The notes: generated by a model not told the origin, from the letters alone. 64,000 bases of DNA from Bacillota bacterium (GCA_023421505.1 JAEZTJ010000083.1:1-64000); one strand, 5' to 3'. Positions 36,278 to 46,153 are shown, numbered from the stretch's first letter. Program-made: numbers and translations.

Positions 36278-38587
36278 ATGCGAAGGAAAATTATTTGTAC
36301 AGCTTTAGCAGTAATATTATTGATTCTCGGAAAATTTATGCTGCAGGAAGACTATCTATCCTTTTTGCAATGGTGGGCTACAGTTGCATGCATCGGTATT
36401 ATATTTCTTCCGATATCTATCTTACTATTTGATAGATTTAACGATAAAGGCTATTTATTTGCAAAAACAATTGGTATTGCAGTTACCGGTTATATAATGT
36501 GGCTGTTATCCTCTTTGCATATTCTAAAATTCACCACCGTCTCCTGTATTTTAAGTGTATTGATAGGTTCTGTCTTCAATGGAAGTGTTCTGTTTTTTGT
36601 GATAAAAAAGAAAAAATCTGAAGACAAAGTCGGTTTAAACACGTTAAAGATAAAAGAAAGCGTATTTAATCATATACTGACTGAGGAAATAATATTTTTT
36701 GCATTGTTCTTATTATTTACCTATATCAGAGGCTTTAAGCCAGAGGCATATGGTACCGAGAAATTCATGGATTACGGCTTTATGACCAGTATGATGCGTA
36801 GTGAATATATGCCGCCGCAGGATTTTTGGTTTTCTGGTACGAAGCTAAATTATTATTATGTTGGTCAATTTCTATCTACTTTTCTTACAAAGCTGTCCTC
36901 AGTAAAGGTATCCTTAGGCTATAATCTGATGCTGATGATGATCGGAGCTTTTGGCTTTGTACTGCCTTATTCCCTGGTCTATCAAATGATTAAGCAGTTT
37001 CAAGAAAAGAAGGCAAAAAGACATAGGATTATTCCGGTGATCAGTGCAATCTTAGCAGGTACTGGTGTATGCATAGCCGGTAATATGCATTATCCTACTT
37101 ATAAATGGTTTGAAGCAGGTGTCCGTAAATTTTTTGGTATGGAAGCAAGTAAGGATAAATACTGGTTCCCGGATGCCACTAGATTTATCGGTTACCATCC
37201 TGAAACCAATGACAAGACAATTCATGAATTTCCAAGCTACTCCTTTGTACTTGGTGATCTTCATGCGCATGTAATAAATATTATGTTTGTTGTGACAGTA
37301 TTAGCGATTTTATTTGCATGGATGGGGACAAGAAGAAATCTTCAAGATAAAAAGGCATTGAATTTAAAAGCGATACTAAGTCCTGCAATTATTATGATAG
37401 CATTTTTTATCGGACACTTTCATACGACAAATTTTTGGGATTTTCCTATTTATTTTGTGGTTTCCGGAGCGGTTATTCTATTTACCAATCTGATTGTATA
37501 TAATTTTAAGGGAATAGCGTTGGGAGAGACAGCCTTACAGGGGATTTTTGTATTCGGCTTCTCGGAAATCGTTGCTTTACCTTTTACTCTTAATTTTAAT
37601 AAGATATCAACGCGGTTAGTATTAGCAGTGGCCCATACTCCGTTAAACCAGCTTATTATCCTATGGGGATTACCGATCTTTACTGTAATAGCCTTTTTAT
37701 GTTTTATGATTGCTAATTATCGTAGAAAAAGAAAGGTGGAAGTTGACCGGGAAGAGGATAGTCAGGAGCTGAAAGAGCAAAAGCCTGCTTTATTTCATTT
37801 TATGTCTACACTTACAAGCTCCGACTTATTTATTATCACCATCGGGTTATGTGCAATCGGTCTGATTATATTACCAGAAATTATCTATATTGAGGATATC
37901 TACAACGGAGATTATAAAAGAGCAAATACTATGTTTAAGCTTACTTATCAGGCTTTTATCATGTTTGGTATTTGTTTTGGATATATCTTAATCAGACTGC
38001 TATGTTATGGTAATACAAAACGGCAGAAGAAGACTGCAATTACGGTTTTAATTCTATTTTTACTTACCGTTTGCTACGCTCAGAATGCAGTAAAAAGTTG
38101 GTATGGTAATATATTCAACCGGAAGGGCTATGAGGGTCTTGATTGTACAACCTTCCTACAGACGAATACGAATATGATGGATGATGTTGGAGCAATCAAC
38201 TGGTTGAAGGAACATATTACCGGAATGCAGGTAGTTTTGGAAGCAAACGGTGACAGTTATAGTGATTATGAGAGAGTATCTGTCATGACAGGACTTCCCA
38301 CTATCCTGGGTTGGCGTACACATGAATGGTTATGGAAAACTGATACAGTGGTACTGGATGAAAGAACTGCAGATATAGAAAGTATCTATACTTCTACTGA
38401 TATTACTGTGGTACAGCAGCTCATCAAAAAATACGAGGTAGCGTATATCTATGTTGGGAAGCTGGAGCAGGATAAATTCACCTCCATTAATCATGAATTA
38501 CTTAAGAGCCTAGGGGATGTAGTATATATAAGCCCTTCTTCGGCAGAGAAAGCATATGAGACTTACATCGTTAAGATAAACTACTAA
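36278..38587 (+). CDS. DUF2298-family multi-span membrane protein
   Basis: A 769-aa integral membrane protein with more than twelve helices. The DUF2298 signature is in KFMDYGFMTSMMRSEYMPPQ, then FSGTKLNYYYVGQFLS and FVLGDLHAHVINIMF. The family is poorly characterised and thought to be GT-C-like glycosyltransferases. It is the last gene of the island's central block. Another DUF2298-like protein of similar size is at 32163. Confidence 0.86.
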   Translation: MRRKIICTALAVILLILGKFMLQEDYLSFLQWWATVACIGIIFLPISILLFDRFNDKGYLFAKTIGIAVTGYIMWLLSSLHILKFTTVSCILSVLIGSVFNGSVLFFVIKKKKSEDKVGLNTLKIKESVFNHILTEEIIFFALFLLFTYIRGFKPEAYGTEKFMDYGFMTSMMRSEYMPPQDFWFSGTKLNYYYVGQFLSTFLTKLSSVKVSLGYNLMLMMIGAFGFVLPYSLVYQMIKQFQEKKAKRHRIIPVISAILAGTGVCIAGNMHYPTYKWFEAGVRKFFGMEASKDKYWFPDATRFIGYHPETNDKTIHEFPSYSFVLGDLHAHVINIMFVVTVLAILFAWMGTRRNLQDKKALNLKAILSPAIIMIAFFIGHFHTTNFWDFPIYFVVSGAVILFTNLIVYNFKGIALGETALQGIFVFGFSEIVALPFTLNFNKISTRLVLAVAHTPLNQLIILWGLPIFTVIAFLCFMIANYRRKRKVEVDREEDSQELKEQKPALFHFMSTLTSSDLFIITIGLCAIGLIILPEIIYIEDIYNGDYKRANTMFKLTYQAFIMFGICFGYILIRLLCYGNTKRQKKTAITVLILFLLTVCYAQNAVKSWYGNIFNRKGYEGLDCTTFLQTNTNMMDDVGAINWLKEHITGMQVVLEANGDSYSDYERVSVMTGLPTILGWRTHEWLWKTDTVVLDERTADIESIYTSTDITVVQQLIKKYEVAYIYVGKLEQDKFTSINHELLKSLGDVVYISPSSAEKAYETYIVKINY

Positions 38588-38636
38588 TAGACAGCGGGTT
38601 TACAACTAGCGAAACGAACATAGGACTTAAGGAAGA

Positions 38637-38698
38637 GTGAAAATAAAATTATTTTCACAAAGTGAATTATATTTATAATTCACTTTGCCTTACGGCAA
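38637..38698 (+). other. Three successive hairpins upstream of the L,D-transpeptidase
   Basis: GTGAAAATA pairs with TATTTTCAC (38637-38659). Then a 13-bp perfect stem runs over 38660-38687 (AAAGTGAATTATA/TATAATTCACTTT), and TGCC-TTAC-GGCA (38687-38698) sits just before the TGGAGG ribosome site. The first two may terminate the DUF2298 transcript; the last is the SD-adjacent mini-hairpin seen before other genes. Confidence 0.6.
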
Positions 38699-38711
38699 CA
38701 TGGAGGTTATT

Positions 38712-40028
38712 ATGCAAAATCAAGGTAAAAAGTATTCCGCTTTACGATTGCTGTTCTTTTTTATATGCTTTTGGATTTTATTTAATGTAACAGGGATACA
38801 AAAAGTAATGGCGCAAGTGCAAGAGAAAAATCCTTATCTGCTTAAAGTAAACAGAGTTTATAATACAATCACTGCTTATGAGCCGGATGATAAGGGAGAA
38901 TATACTGTTCCGGTGAGAGCCATGCTTTGTTCTGTCGGCGCAAAAGGACAGACAAAATTAGGGACCTTTCAGACAAAGGAAAAATATCGATGGAAGCTTT
39001 TGATGGGTGATGTATGGGGTCAATACTCTACCAGAATAATTGGCGGTATTTTGTTTCATTCTGTTTATTACTACGAAAATGGAAATCCTGGATCGCTTGC
39101 AACGAAGGAATTTAATAAATTAGGAACGGCTGCATCTCATGGCTGTATACGACTGGCTGTAAAGGATGCGAAATGGATTTATGATAATTGTGCTGTGGGT
39201 ACAACCGTTGTAATTTATGATGATAAGAAGAGCCCGGGCCCGCTTGGCAAGCCTGAATCGATCAAAATTGCTTCAAATGTACGTTGGGATCCCACAGACC
39301 CGGATAAAACAAATCCATTTGCGGATAAAAAGCCAGTTATTACTGGTGTTAAAAATGCAAAAACGGCTTGGAATAAAGAAATCAATTTACTTAAGGGAAT
39401 AAAAGCTACTTCATCGGTTGGAACTGATATTACAAAAGCGGTATCGCTAATAGGAAAGGTTGATTTTACAATACCCGGCAAGTATAAGGTAAAATATTCG
39501 GTTACGGATATCTTGGGCAAAACAATCACAAAGGCAGCGACAATTACTGTGGAGAATAACAAGGTAGCTCCCGAGTTCTCAGGAATCAATGATCGTATTA
39601 TTAGTGCAGATACGATTGTAGATGAAGATTTTGCACTGCAGGATATAGAAGCAACCTGTGCAGGAATAAAAGCAGATAAAGAAAGCTTCGAGGTAACCAT
39701 TGATCAGGTAAGTGAAACAAAATATTACATAACCTATAGGGCAAGTATCGGACATGGACCTGTAGCAGAAGCGTATGCAAATTATATAATCGATAATGAG
39801 GCTCCTGTTTTTACAGGAATACAGGATTATGCTTTAGAAGCAGATGAATATCCAAGTAAAAGCTTTTTGTTAGAAAATGTAACGGTAACAGATAATTACA
39901 CACCAGAAGAAGACATTATTATTGATGTAATAGTTACTGAAAATCTGGATGGAACGTATCTAGTCACTTACGAAGCAACTGATGAGGCTGGTAACAAAGC
40001 AATTGAGCAGGCAAGTATAATTAATTAA
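38712..40028 (+). CDS. L,D-transpeptidase with Ig-like repeats, secreted
   Basis: A 438-aa secreted protein. An N-terminal signal/anchor segment (LRLLFFFICFWILFNV) precedes the YkuD domain with catalytic SHGCIRL, H143 and C145. Residues beyond about 210 form two Ig-like domains of the kind found in surface proteins, with FTIPGKYKVKYSVTDILGK and YLVTYEATDEAGNKA. The enzyme would cross-link peptidoglycan or attach proteins to it. The ATG at 38712 follows TGGAGG and the mini-hairpin; the frame upstream (from 38685) is leader sequence. Confidence 0.9.
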   Translation: MQNQGKKYSALRLLFFFICFWILFNVTGIQKVMAQVQEKNPYLLKVNRVYNTITAYEPDDKGEYTVPVRAMLCSVGAKGQTKLGTFQTKEKYRWKLLMGDVWGQYSTRIIGGILFHSVYYYENGNPGSLATKEFNKLGTAASHGCIRLAVKDAKWIYDNCAVGTTVVIYDDKKSPGPLGKPESIKIASNVRWDPTDPDKTNPFADKKPVITGVKNAKTAWNKEINLLKGIKATSSVGTDITKAVSLIGKVDFTIPGKYKVKYSVTDILGKTITKAATITVENNKVAPEFSGINDRIISADTIVDEDFALQDIEATCAGIKADKESFEVTIDQVSETKYYITYRASIGHGPVAEAYANYIIDNEAPVFTGIQDYALEADEYPSKSFLLENVTVTDNYTPEEDIIIDVIVTENLDGTYLVTYEATDEAGNKAIEQASIIN

Positions 40029-40069
40029 AAAAAGTTATAAAATATGTTTGTAAATGGGGAGCGATACAT

Positions 40070-40606
40070 ATGATATCTACATGGGCAAAAGCGAAAGTGC
40101 CGGATATAATGACACTTTTTAGCTGGTTTATTATTTATAGTTATATAGGTTGGGTATATGAGACGATATACTGCTCCATGGATTTAGGAAGATATGTAGA
40201 CAGAGGTTTTTTAAATGGTCCACTATGTCCTATCTATGGCTTATGTATCGTTTCAGCTGTGGTTTTATTTACAAATAAGTTTAAAAGTAATATAACGCTA
40301 TTCTTAGCTTGTGCTTTACTGGCATCTGCTTTAGAATATATTACATCCTTATGGATGGAATTGGTATTCGGTAGAAGATGGTGGAACTATTCTGACAAGC
40401 TGTTAAACATAAACGGAAGAATATGTATTGAAGCTGCATTTGTTTTTGGAATATGCGGAGTACTGGTAGTACGGTATTTGCATCCTAGAATGGTTCGCTA
40501 TATCAATGAAAACTTTCATGTCAGTACAGTAAAAAAAGCAAATGGAGCAATTATATTCATCTTAATACTGGATATTTTAGTAACTTTTCAAATGAATTTA
40601 CAGTAA
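40070..40606 (+). CDS. Membrane protein of the ABC_trans_CmpB (PF06541) family
   Basis: A 178-aa membrane protein with about five helices. SWFIIYSYIGWVYETIYCS and DRGFLNGPLCPIYGL and SLWMELVFGRRWWNY are the conserved points of this family. Some databases call them putative ABC transporter permeases, but no ATPase lies nearby and the function is unknown. Confidence 0.82.
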   Translation: MISTWAKAKVPDIMTLFSWFIIYSYIGWVYETIYCSMDLGRYVDRGFLNGPLCPIYGLCIVSAVVLFTNKFKSNITLFLACALLASALEYITSLWMELVFGRRWWNYSDKLLNINGRICIEAAFVFGICGVLVVRYLHPRMVRYINENFHVSTVKKANGAIIFILILDILVTFQMNLQ

Positions 40607-40637
40607 CAGCCGTAGGAGCGGCAGAACGGAGGATATT

Positions 40638-41996
40638 ATGAGTAAATATACTGAAATTACCCCCGAGCTTTTAGAGCTATCCGAATTATGTAAAACAAAT
40701 AGCGTAATAAATCCCGAATTATATGCAAAATATGATGTTAAGCGTGGACTTAGGGATGTAAGCGGTAAAGGAGTATTGACCGGCCTTACAGAGATTTGTG
40801 AGATAATTTCCTATACCATAGTTGATAACGACTACGTACCTTGTGAAGGAAAGCTATACTATAGAGGAATAGACGTAGAGAAATTTATTGATGGCTTTAC
40901 AAAGGAAAATCGTTTTGGATTTGAAGAAGCCACATATCTACTGTTATTTGGTAATCTCCCGTCTAGGGATCAGGTGGAACAGTTTAATAAACTTTTAGAA
41001 AAATACAGAGAGCTGCCGCCAAGCTTTGTCCGTGATGTAATCATGAAGGCACCCAGTCAGGATATGATGAATACGCTGGCAAGAAGTGTGCTTACATTAT
41101 ATTCTTATGATGAAAAGGCAGATGATATATCAATAGAGAATGTACTGCGCCAAAGTCTGCAGCTTATTTCTGTTTTCCCTCTACTATCCGTATATGGTTA
41201 TCATGCTTTTAGCCATTACCATAATGGCAAGAGTCTGGTAATTCATCCTCCCAAGGAAGGATTATCTACTGCGGAGAATATACTTTATATGTTAAGACCT
41301 AATATGAAATATACGCAGCTAGAAGCAAAGATTTTGGATATTGCACTTGTTCTGCATGCTGAGCATGGCGGCGGAAATAATTCCACCTTTACAACTCATG
41401 TAGTTACTTCTTCAGGAACGGATTCCTATTCTACGGTAGCTGCATCGCTTGGTTCCTTAAAGGGGCCTAAGCATGGTGGTGCTAATATAAAAGTTATGCA
41501 GATGTTTGATGATATGAAGGAAAACATCAAAGACTGGGAGGATGAAGAAGAGGTAAGCACTTACCTTGCAGATTTATTAAATAAGAAAGCTTTTGATAAA
41601 TCTGGTCTGATCTATGGTATGGGACATGCAGTATATTCTATTTCTGATCCTAGAGCTAATGTCCTAAAGCAATATGTAAAAAGTTTGTCTGAAGAAAAGG
41701 ATATGCTAAAGGAATACAATTTGTATGAAATGGTAGAACGTTTGGCTCCTGAGATCATCGGAAGAGAAAGAAAAATGTATAAGGGAGTCAGTGCGAACGT
41801 TGATTTTTATAGCGGGTTTGTGTATCATATGCTGGATTTGCCCAAAGAGCTTTATACACCTATCTTTGCAATCGCGAGAATATCAGGTTGGAGTGCTCAC
41901 CGTTTGGAAGAACTGATTAATGCAGGTAAAATCATAAGACCTGCATATAAAAGTGTTACAAAGCTTAGAGAATATACACCGATGGACCAAAGATAA
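40638..41996 (+). CDS. gltA: Citrate synthase
   Basis: A 452-aa citrate synthase-fold protein that condenses oxaloacetate and acetyl-CoA. The active-site histidines appear in VLHAEHGGGNNSTF and in GLIYGMGHAVYSISDPRA; YRGIDVEKFI and SLKGPKHGGAN are also typical. The N-terminus has an extra segment of about 40 residues compared with short bacterial forms. It could also act as 2-methylcitrate synthase, which sequence cannot exclude. CGGAGG precedes the ATG. Confidence 0.92.
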   Translation: MSKYTEITPELLELSELCKTNSVINPELYAKYDVKRGLRDVSGKGVLTGLTEICEIISYTIVDNDYVPCEGKLYYRGIDVEKFIDGFTKENRFGFEEATYLLLFGNLPSRDQVEQFNKLLEKYRELPPSFVRDVIMKAPSQDMMNTLARSVLTLYSYDEKADDISIENVLRQSLQLISVFPLLSVYGYHAFSHYHNGKSLVIHPPKEGLSTAENILYMLRPNMKYTQLEAKILDIALVLHAEHGGGNNSTFTTHVVTSSGTDSYSTVAASLGSLKGPKHGGANIKVMQMFDDMKENIKDWEDEEEVSTYLADLLNKKAFDKSGLIYGMGHAVYSISDPRANVLKQYVKSLSEEKDMLKEYNLYEMVERLAPEIIGRERKMYKGVSANVDFYSGFVYHMLDLPKELYTPIFAIARISGWSAHRLEELINAGKIIRPAYKSVTKLREYTPMDQR

Positions 41997-42008
41997 ATGG
42001 AGTTAATG

Positions 42009-42515
42009 ATGAAAAACGTTAAGCTATATATTGTTATATTTCCACTATGGTTAATTCTTTTTTTTCCGCCGGTACTATTTATAGCACTGGCCGGTAATTT
42101 CATTATTGATTCACTGGTAGTTGTCGCCTGCTATTATATTTATAAGGTTAAGAATACGCAGATTAAAATGATAAATTTTTATAAAAAAAGTATCCTAAAA
42201 GTTTGGATATTTGGTTTTGTAGCTGATGCATTCGGAGCGATCCTATTGTTAATTAGCGTATGGAATGATAATATTTTTCCTTATAAAATCACATCAGCGA
42301 TTAATTACAATGCCTTCAGACATCCTGTAGCATTAATTATTGTGATATTTGCGATGTTACTTGCATCTACGTTTATATTCTTTTTTAATTATAGAATTAT
42401 TTTCTATAAAGTGATTGAAAATAAAATTTTAAGATTTAGAATTGCTATTACAATAGCTATTATAACGATACCTTGGACTTTTATTATACCAACAAGCTGC
42501 TTTACTCGCTATTAA
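42009..42515 (+). CDS. Hypothetical membrane protein (168 aa)
   Basis: A protein of about 168 aa with four hydrophobic segments and a basic C-terminus; I do not recognise it. In-frame ATGs at 41997 and 42006 lie before or too close to GGAG (41999-42002); 42009 has 6-nt spacing, so I chose it. It follows the citrate synthase stop by 12 nt and is probably co-transcribed, but there is no sign of a functional link. Confidence 0.68.
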   Translation: MKNVKLYIVIFPLWLILFFPPVLFIALAGNFIIDSLVVVACYYIYKVKNTQIKMINFYKKSILKVWIFGFVADAFGAILLLISVWNDNIFPYKITSAINYNAFRHPVALIIVIFAMLLASTFIFFFNYRIIFYKVIENKILRFRIAITIAIITIPWTFIIPTSCFTRY

Positions 42516-42724
42516 AATATGTTAAAATTGTATTTATTTACAGAATAAAAAGAAATATATTCTAGCGTATTTTAATTCTTTTTGCGCATACTATTAGCGT
42601 AACATCTTAATGAAATAATTGAATAAATGAAATAAAGTAATTTATTATTACATTTCATTAAGCAGTAAACAACAACACAAATTATTTTGAAATCATTTTC
42701 AAAATATGGAATGGAGGAGTTTAT

Positions 42725-42925
42725 ATGTCAAGAAGAAACAGAGCAGAGGTTCCTGAAGCGAAGGAAGCGCTAGACAGATTTAAGTACGAAGTTGCAAACG
42801 AACTTGGCGTACCGTTAAAGCAAGGCTACAACGGTGACTTAACTTCTAAGCAGAATGGTTCTGTTGGTGGTTACATGGTTAAGAAAATGATCCAGGATGC
42901 TGAAAAAAGAATGGCTGGTAAATAA
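42725..42925 (+). CDS. Alpha/beta-type small acid-soluble spore protein
   Basis: A 66-aa SASP that coats and protects spore DNA. The two diagnostic regions are ALDRFKYEVANELGVPL and GYNGDLTSKQNGSVGGYMVK, the latter near the germination-protease site and the DNA-binding core. The start follows ATGGAGGAG. The gene is monocistronic with terminators after it. It shows that this organism forms endospores. Confidence 0.97.
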   Translation: MSRRNRAEVPEAKEALDRFKYEVANELGVPLKQGYNGDLTSKQNGSVGGYMVKKMIQDAEKRMAGK

Positions 42926-42950
42926 TAAAATTAAACTAGATTAATATGGA

Positions 42951-43020
42951 TAACGGCTGTTATAAATAACAGCCGTTATAAAAAAATAAGTGAATTGGTA
43001 ATCCGGTTCACTTATTTTTT
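42951..43020 (+). terminator. Two consecutive terminator hairpins after the SASP gene
   Basis: The first stem is TAACGGCTGTTA (42951-42962) with its complement at 42967-42978 and an A-rich tail. The second is AATAAGTGAA (42985-42994) with TTCACTTATT (43007-43016) followed by T residues, a proper plus-strand terminator. The following 220 bp before rsmD show nothing else clear. Confidence 0.8.
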
Positions 43021-43241
43021 GTCTCCATATTGATAAAATAACAAATAAAATGTATCATTTTGCGATTAGTAAAGGTAAGCATTCAAAATGCTTTAAATTA
43101 TATAAAGCTTACCTGTTAACGACATTCTTTCTTGTGAAATATTCGAAAAAAGCATTGAAATATTTGAAAGGATAGGATACACTTACTATTGAAAAATATA
43201 ATTATTATTATAAAATTGATTTATAGTCACGGAGAAAAAGT

Positions 43242-43796
43242 ATGAGAGTGATAGCAGGAAAAGCAAGAAGACTGCAGTTAAAAACACCAGAAGGCTTTGA
43301 AACCAGACCTACGACAGATAAAACAAAAGAAACCTTGTTTAATATATTAAATCCTTATCTGGCAGATGCGGATTTTTTGGATCTGTTTGCAGGAAGTGGT
43401 GCAATCGGTATAGAAGCCTTATCTAGAGGTGCAAAGTATGCAGCTTTTGTTGAGGATAATAAGGCAGCTTTAGACTGTATAAAAGCTAATCTCCGTACGA
43501 CTAGGCTTGAACACGATGCAGAAGTATTTCCAAATACTGTTTTAGATACGATACGTATATTGGAGATTAAAGGAAAGGTTTTTGATGTTGTTTTTATGGA
43601 TCCGCCCTATAATCAAAGGTTAGAAAAAGAAGCACTTCTGGCACTACAGCAATCAACCATTATTTACTGTGATACAATTATCGTGATAGAAGCTTCTTTA
43701 AAAACCAATTTTGATTATCTTGATGAAACAAAATTTCACATCTTTAAAAAGAAAGAATACAAAACGAACCAACATGTATTCATAGAGATGAAATAA
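43242..43796 (+). CDS. rsmD: 16S rRNA m2G966 methyltransferase
   Basis: A 184-aa SAM-dependent methyltransferase modifying G966 of 16S rRNA. MRVIAGKARRLQLKTP, RPTTDKTKETLFNIL, DLFAGSGAIGIEALSRGA (SAM-binding) and the catalytic DPPY in VVFMDPPYNQR are standard. It forms the conserved rsmD-coaD pair with the next gene, 47 nt away. Confidence 0.96.
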   Translation: MRVIAGKARRLQLKTPEGFETRPTTDKTKETLFNILNPYLADADFLDLFAGSGAIGIEALSRGAKYAAFVEDNKAALDCIKANLRTTRLEHDAEVFPNTVLDTIRILEIKGKVFDVVFMDPPYNQRLEKEALLALQQSTIIYCDTIIVIEASLKTNFDYLDETKFHIFKKKEYKTNQHVFIEMK

Positions 43797-43843
43797 GAGC
43801 GGATTACAATCGAATTGCCGAAGATCGGCACCTGGAGGTACAC

Positions 43844-44344
43844 ATGAAAATCGGTATTTATCCCGGCAGCTTTGATCCGATAACCCTAGGCCATTTAGAC
43901 ATTATTGTTCGTGCTTCGGGACTGGTAGATAAGCTGATTATCGGAGTATTAAAAAACAGTGCAAAGAAACCTTTATTTTCTGCAGAAGAACGAGTTGAAT
44001 TAATTAAAAGAGCTATTTATGAGAAAACCAATATAACTGATATTCAGGTGGATGCTTTTGATGGGCTGCTCATAGATTTTGCGGAAAAGGAGAATGCATC
44101 TATAATAGTCAGAGGGCTACGGGCTATTACTGATTTTGAATATGAATTACAGATTGCGCAGACCAATCACAAATTAAATGCTAAGATTGACACTGTATTT
44201 TTTACTACAAGTGTTGAGTATTCTTATTTAAGCTCGAGTGCAGTGAAGGAAATCGCTAGTTTTGGGGGAGATATCAGACAATTTGTTCCGGAATGTATTG
44301 TACAGTCTGTCTACGATAAATATGAATCAGTAAGGAGTATTTAA
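43844..44344 (+). CDS. coaD: Phosphopantetheine adenylyltransferase
   Basis: A 166-aa enzyme of coenzyme A synthesis that adenylates 4'-phosphopantetheine. The nucleotidyltransferase motif is GSFDPITLGHLDII near residue 9 and the second conserved site is SVEYSYLSSSAVKEIA. RGLRAITDFEYELQ is also family-typical. A TGCCG/CGGCA mini-hairpin (43816-43830) sits 2 nt before its TGGAGG site. The next gene starts 1 nt after its stop. Confidence 0.97.
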   Translation: MKIGIYPGSFDPITLGHLDIIVRASGLVDKLIIGVLKNSAKKPLFSAEERVELIKRAIYEKTNITDIQVDAFDGLLIDFAEKENASIIVRGLRAITDFEYELQIAQTNHKLNAKIDTVFFTTSVEYSYLSSSAVKEIASFGGDIRQFVPECIVQSVYDKYESVRSI

Positions 44345-44345
44345 A

Positions 44346-44981
44346 ATGGGAGCAAGCAGAATAGAGCAGTTAATTGAAGATATTTATGAATTTGTAGAAA
44401 GCTGCAGAATGCAGCCGTTATCAAGTACGAAGGTTATCGTTCCCAAGGATGAATTATATGATTTATTGGACGAGCTTCGCTTAAGAACACCGGATGAGAT
44501 CAAGCGTTATCAGAAGATAATCTCTAACAGGGATGCAATCATTGCAGATGCCGAGGAGAAAGCCGAAGCAATTTTAAGACAGACGAAGGATAAAGCTAAA
44601 GATCTACTGAATGAGCATGAAATCATGCAGCAGGCTTATTATCAAGCAAACGAAATGATTATGCAAGCTTCTGAAGAAGCTGAAAGGATGCGTAAGGAAG
44701 CTGCTGAGGAAGCAGAGCAGATTAGAACTGGCGCTTTGGTTTATTCCAATGATGTTTTAACCGAGGTGGAACGGGTGCTGGCTAATGCTTATGAAACAGC
44801 AGCAACGAAATATGACAGCTTTATCGGCACGTTAAAAAATAATTTAGAAATTATAAATAATAATCGAAGAGAACTTAATGAACAGCTATATCCGCAAGCC
44901 CATAATGGTATGCAGGAAGAAGCCTATACAGATAATGATTTTGAATTTGATGAAAATACCTTTTTAAATGATGTAGAATAA
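44346..44981 (+). CDS. Coiled-coil protein downstream of coaD
   Basis: A 211-aa cytoplasmic protein. Residues about 60-140 form a long charged coiled coil (AEEKAEAILRQTKDKAK, EEAERMRKEAAEEAEQIR), giving a superficial resemblance to ATP synthase subunit b or DivIVA-like proteins. A protein of this kind follows coaD in many Lachnospiraceae. The C-terminal tail is acidic. No specific function can be assigned. Confidence 0.7.
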   Translation: MGASRIEQLIEDIYEFVESCRMQPLSSTKVIVPKDELYDLLDELRLRTPDEIKRYQKIISNRDAIIADAEEKAEAILRQTKDKAKDLLNEHEIMQQAYYQANEMIMQASEEAERMRKEAAEEAEQIRTGALVYSNDVLTEVERVLANAYETAATKYDSFIGTLKNNLEIINNNRRELNEQLYPQAHNGMQEEAYTDNDFEFDENTFLNDVE

Positions 44982-45014
44982 GGAATTCATTGATACAATG
45001 ATCCAGCAGATCGA

Positions 45015-45995
45015 TTATGATATTGGAAATAATGATACATAAAGTAGCGCAAAGGTCATTGCGATCATTGCACTCATTAGTTTAACAATAATATAGGATT
45101 TTATAGATAGTCTTGTGTCTCCCAGTACACTCCTTGTTTGGGCAATTCCCGAAAAGCCGCCAAAGGAGGTGATTATGGAGACCAGGACTATTTTTGTATT
45201 GATATCAAGACTTGTATTACAGATCTGATTAATACCAGTAGTAATCTCCATAATTCCCATAAGAATAGCTTTTATAAAACTTGTTTCTGGGCCGATTTCT
45301 TTGATTATCTGAGCTAAAATAGAGAATAATATGATATAACCACCAATTTTTGTAACGATTTCAAAGCCATTCATAATGGAGTGGTCTAAGATCTCAAAGG
45401 AAAAGCGGCCCTCATGAACTTTACTTAAATCAGCAGAGATTTTGAAGGATACGTTTTTTTCAATCATTTTGTTCTGTCGCTGAAAAAGTTGTCTGTAAAG
45501 TAAGGCGCTGATTACAGCAGACCCATAAATGATAGCAAAGAGGGCATAGCTGATAGCTTGGAGCTTTAACTGAGTAATGGATATATATCCTATAATAAAC
45601 ATAGGGCTGGCGTTGTTGCACATGCTATAAAGGAAATGACCTTCTTTTAGGGAGATTTTGTTTTCAGCTACCAAGTCTGCAGTGGATTTTGCACCCATTG
45701 GGATTCCGGACAGAAAACCAATCACAATCGGATAACAGCCTTCATAACTAATATGGAGTAGTCTCCCCAGTATAGGATGGAATATCCTGCTGATCTGTCG
45801 GGTTATATTTAGGCGTACCATCAGGTTTGATATAATAATAAATGGAAGCAGATTAGGAAGTACGTTGTGAAACCATAATAATAGACCGGAGCTGGCTCCT
45901 TGAAAGGAAGCTCCGGGAAATAACAGCATAGAGGCTAAGAACAACAGAATCAGGCCTTTTATGAACACATTTTTATATTTCCTCATAAAATTCAT
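45015..45995 (-). CDS. ylbJ: Sporulation integral membrane protein YlbJ
   Basis: A 326-aa protein with about eight membrane helices belonging to the YlbJ family required for spore cortex formation in Bacillus. Regions such as FLSGIPMGAKSTADLV and SFGGFSGIAQTRSVLGDT match the family's nucleoside-recognition-like domain. The ATG at 45995 follows GGAGGG at 5 nt, which is itself just after a CTGCC/GGCAG hairpin; the frame to 46028 covers only that leader. It runs opposite to coaD. Confidence 0.9.
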   Translation of the reverse strand: MNFMRKYKNVFIKGLILLFLASMLLFPGASFQGASSGLLLWFHNVLPNLLPFIIISNLMVRLNITRQISRIFHPILGRLLHISYEGCYPIVIGFLSGIPMGAKSTADLVAENKISLKEGHFLYSMCNNASPMFIIGYISITQLKLQAISYALFAIIYGSAVISALLYRQLFQRQNKMIEKNVSFKISADLSKVHEGRFSFEILDHSIMNGFEIVTKIGGYIILFSILAQIIKEIGPETSFIKAILMGIMEITTGINQICNTSLDINTKIVLVSIITSFGGFSGIAQTRSVLGDTRLSIKSYIIVKLMSAMIAMTFALLYVSLFPIS

Positions 45996-46153
45996 ATAAA
46001 CCCTCCATACTGCCAATAGGCAGCTCAATCCTCAATTTCGTTGCAAACCGTGTATTTTAGTATATCTTTAAGAGACGATTGCTACAAATATCTTGAAGAT
46101 AAGAGAGATGTTTTATATAATTTATTGGAAAGATATACAAAATATTCGAGTAT

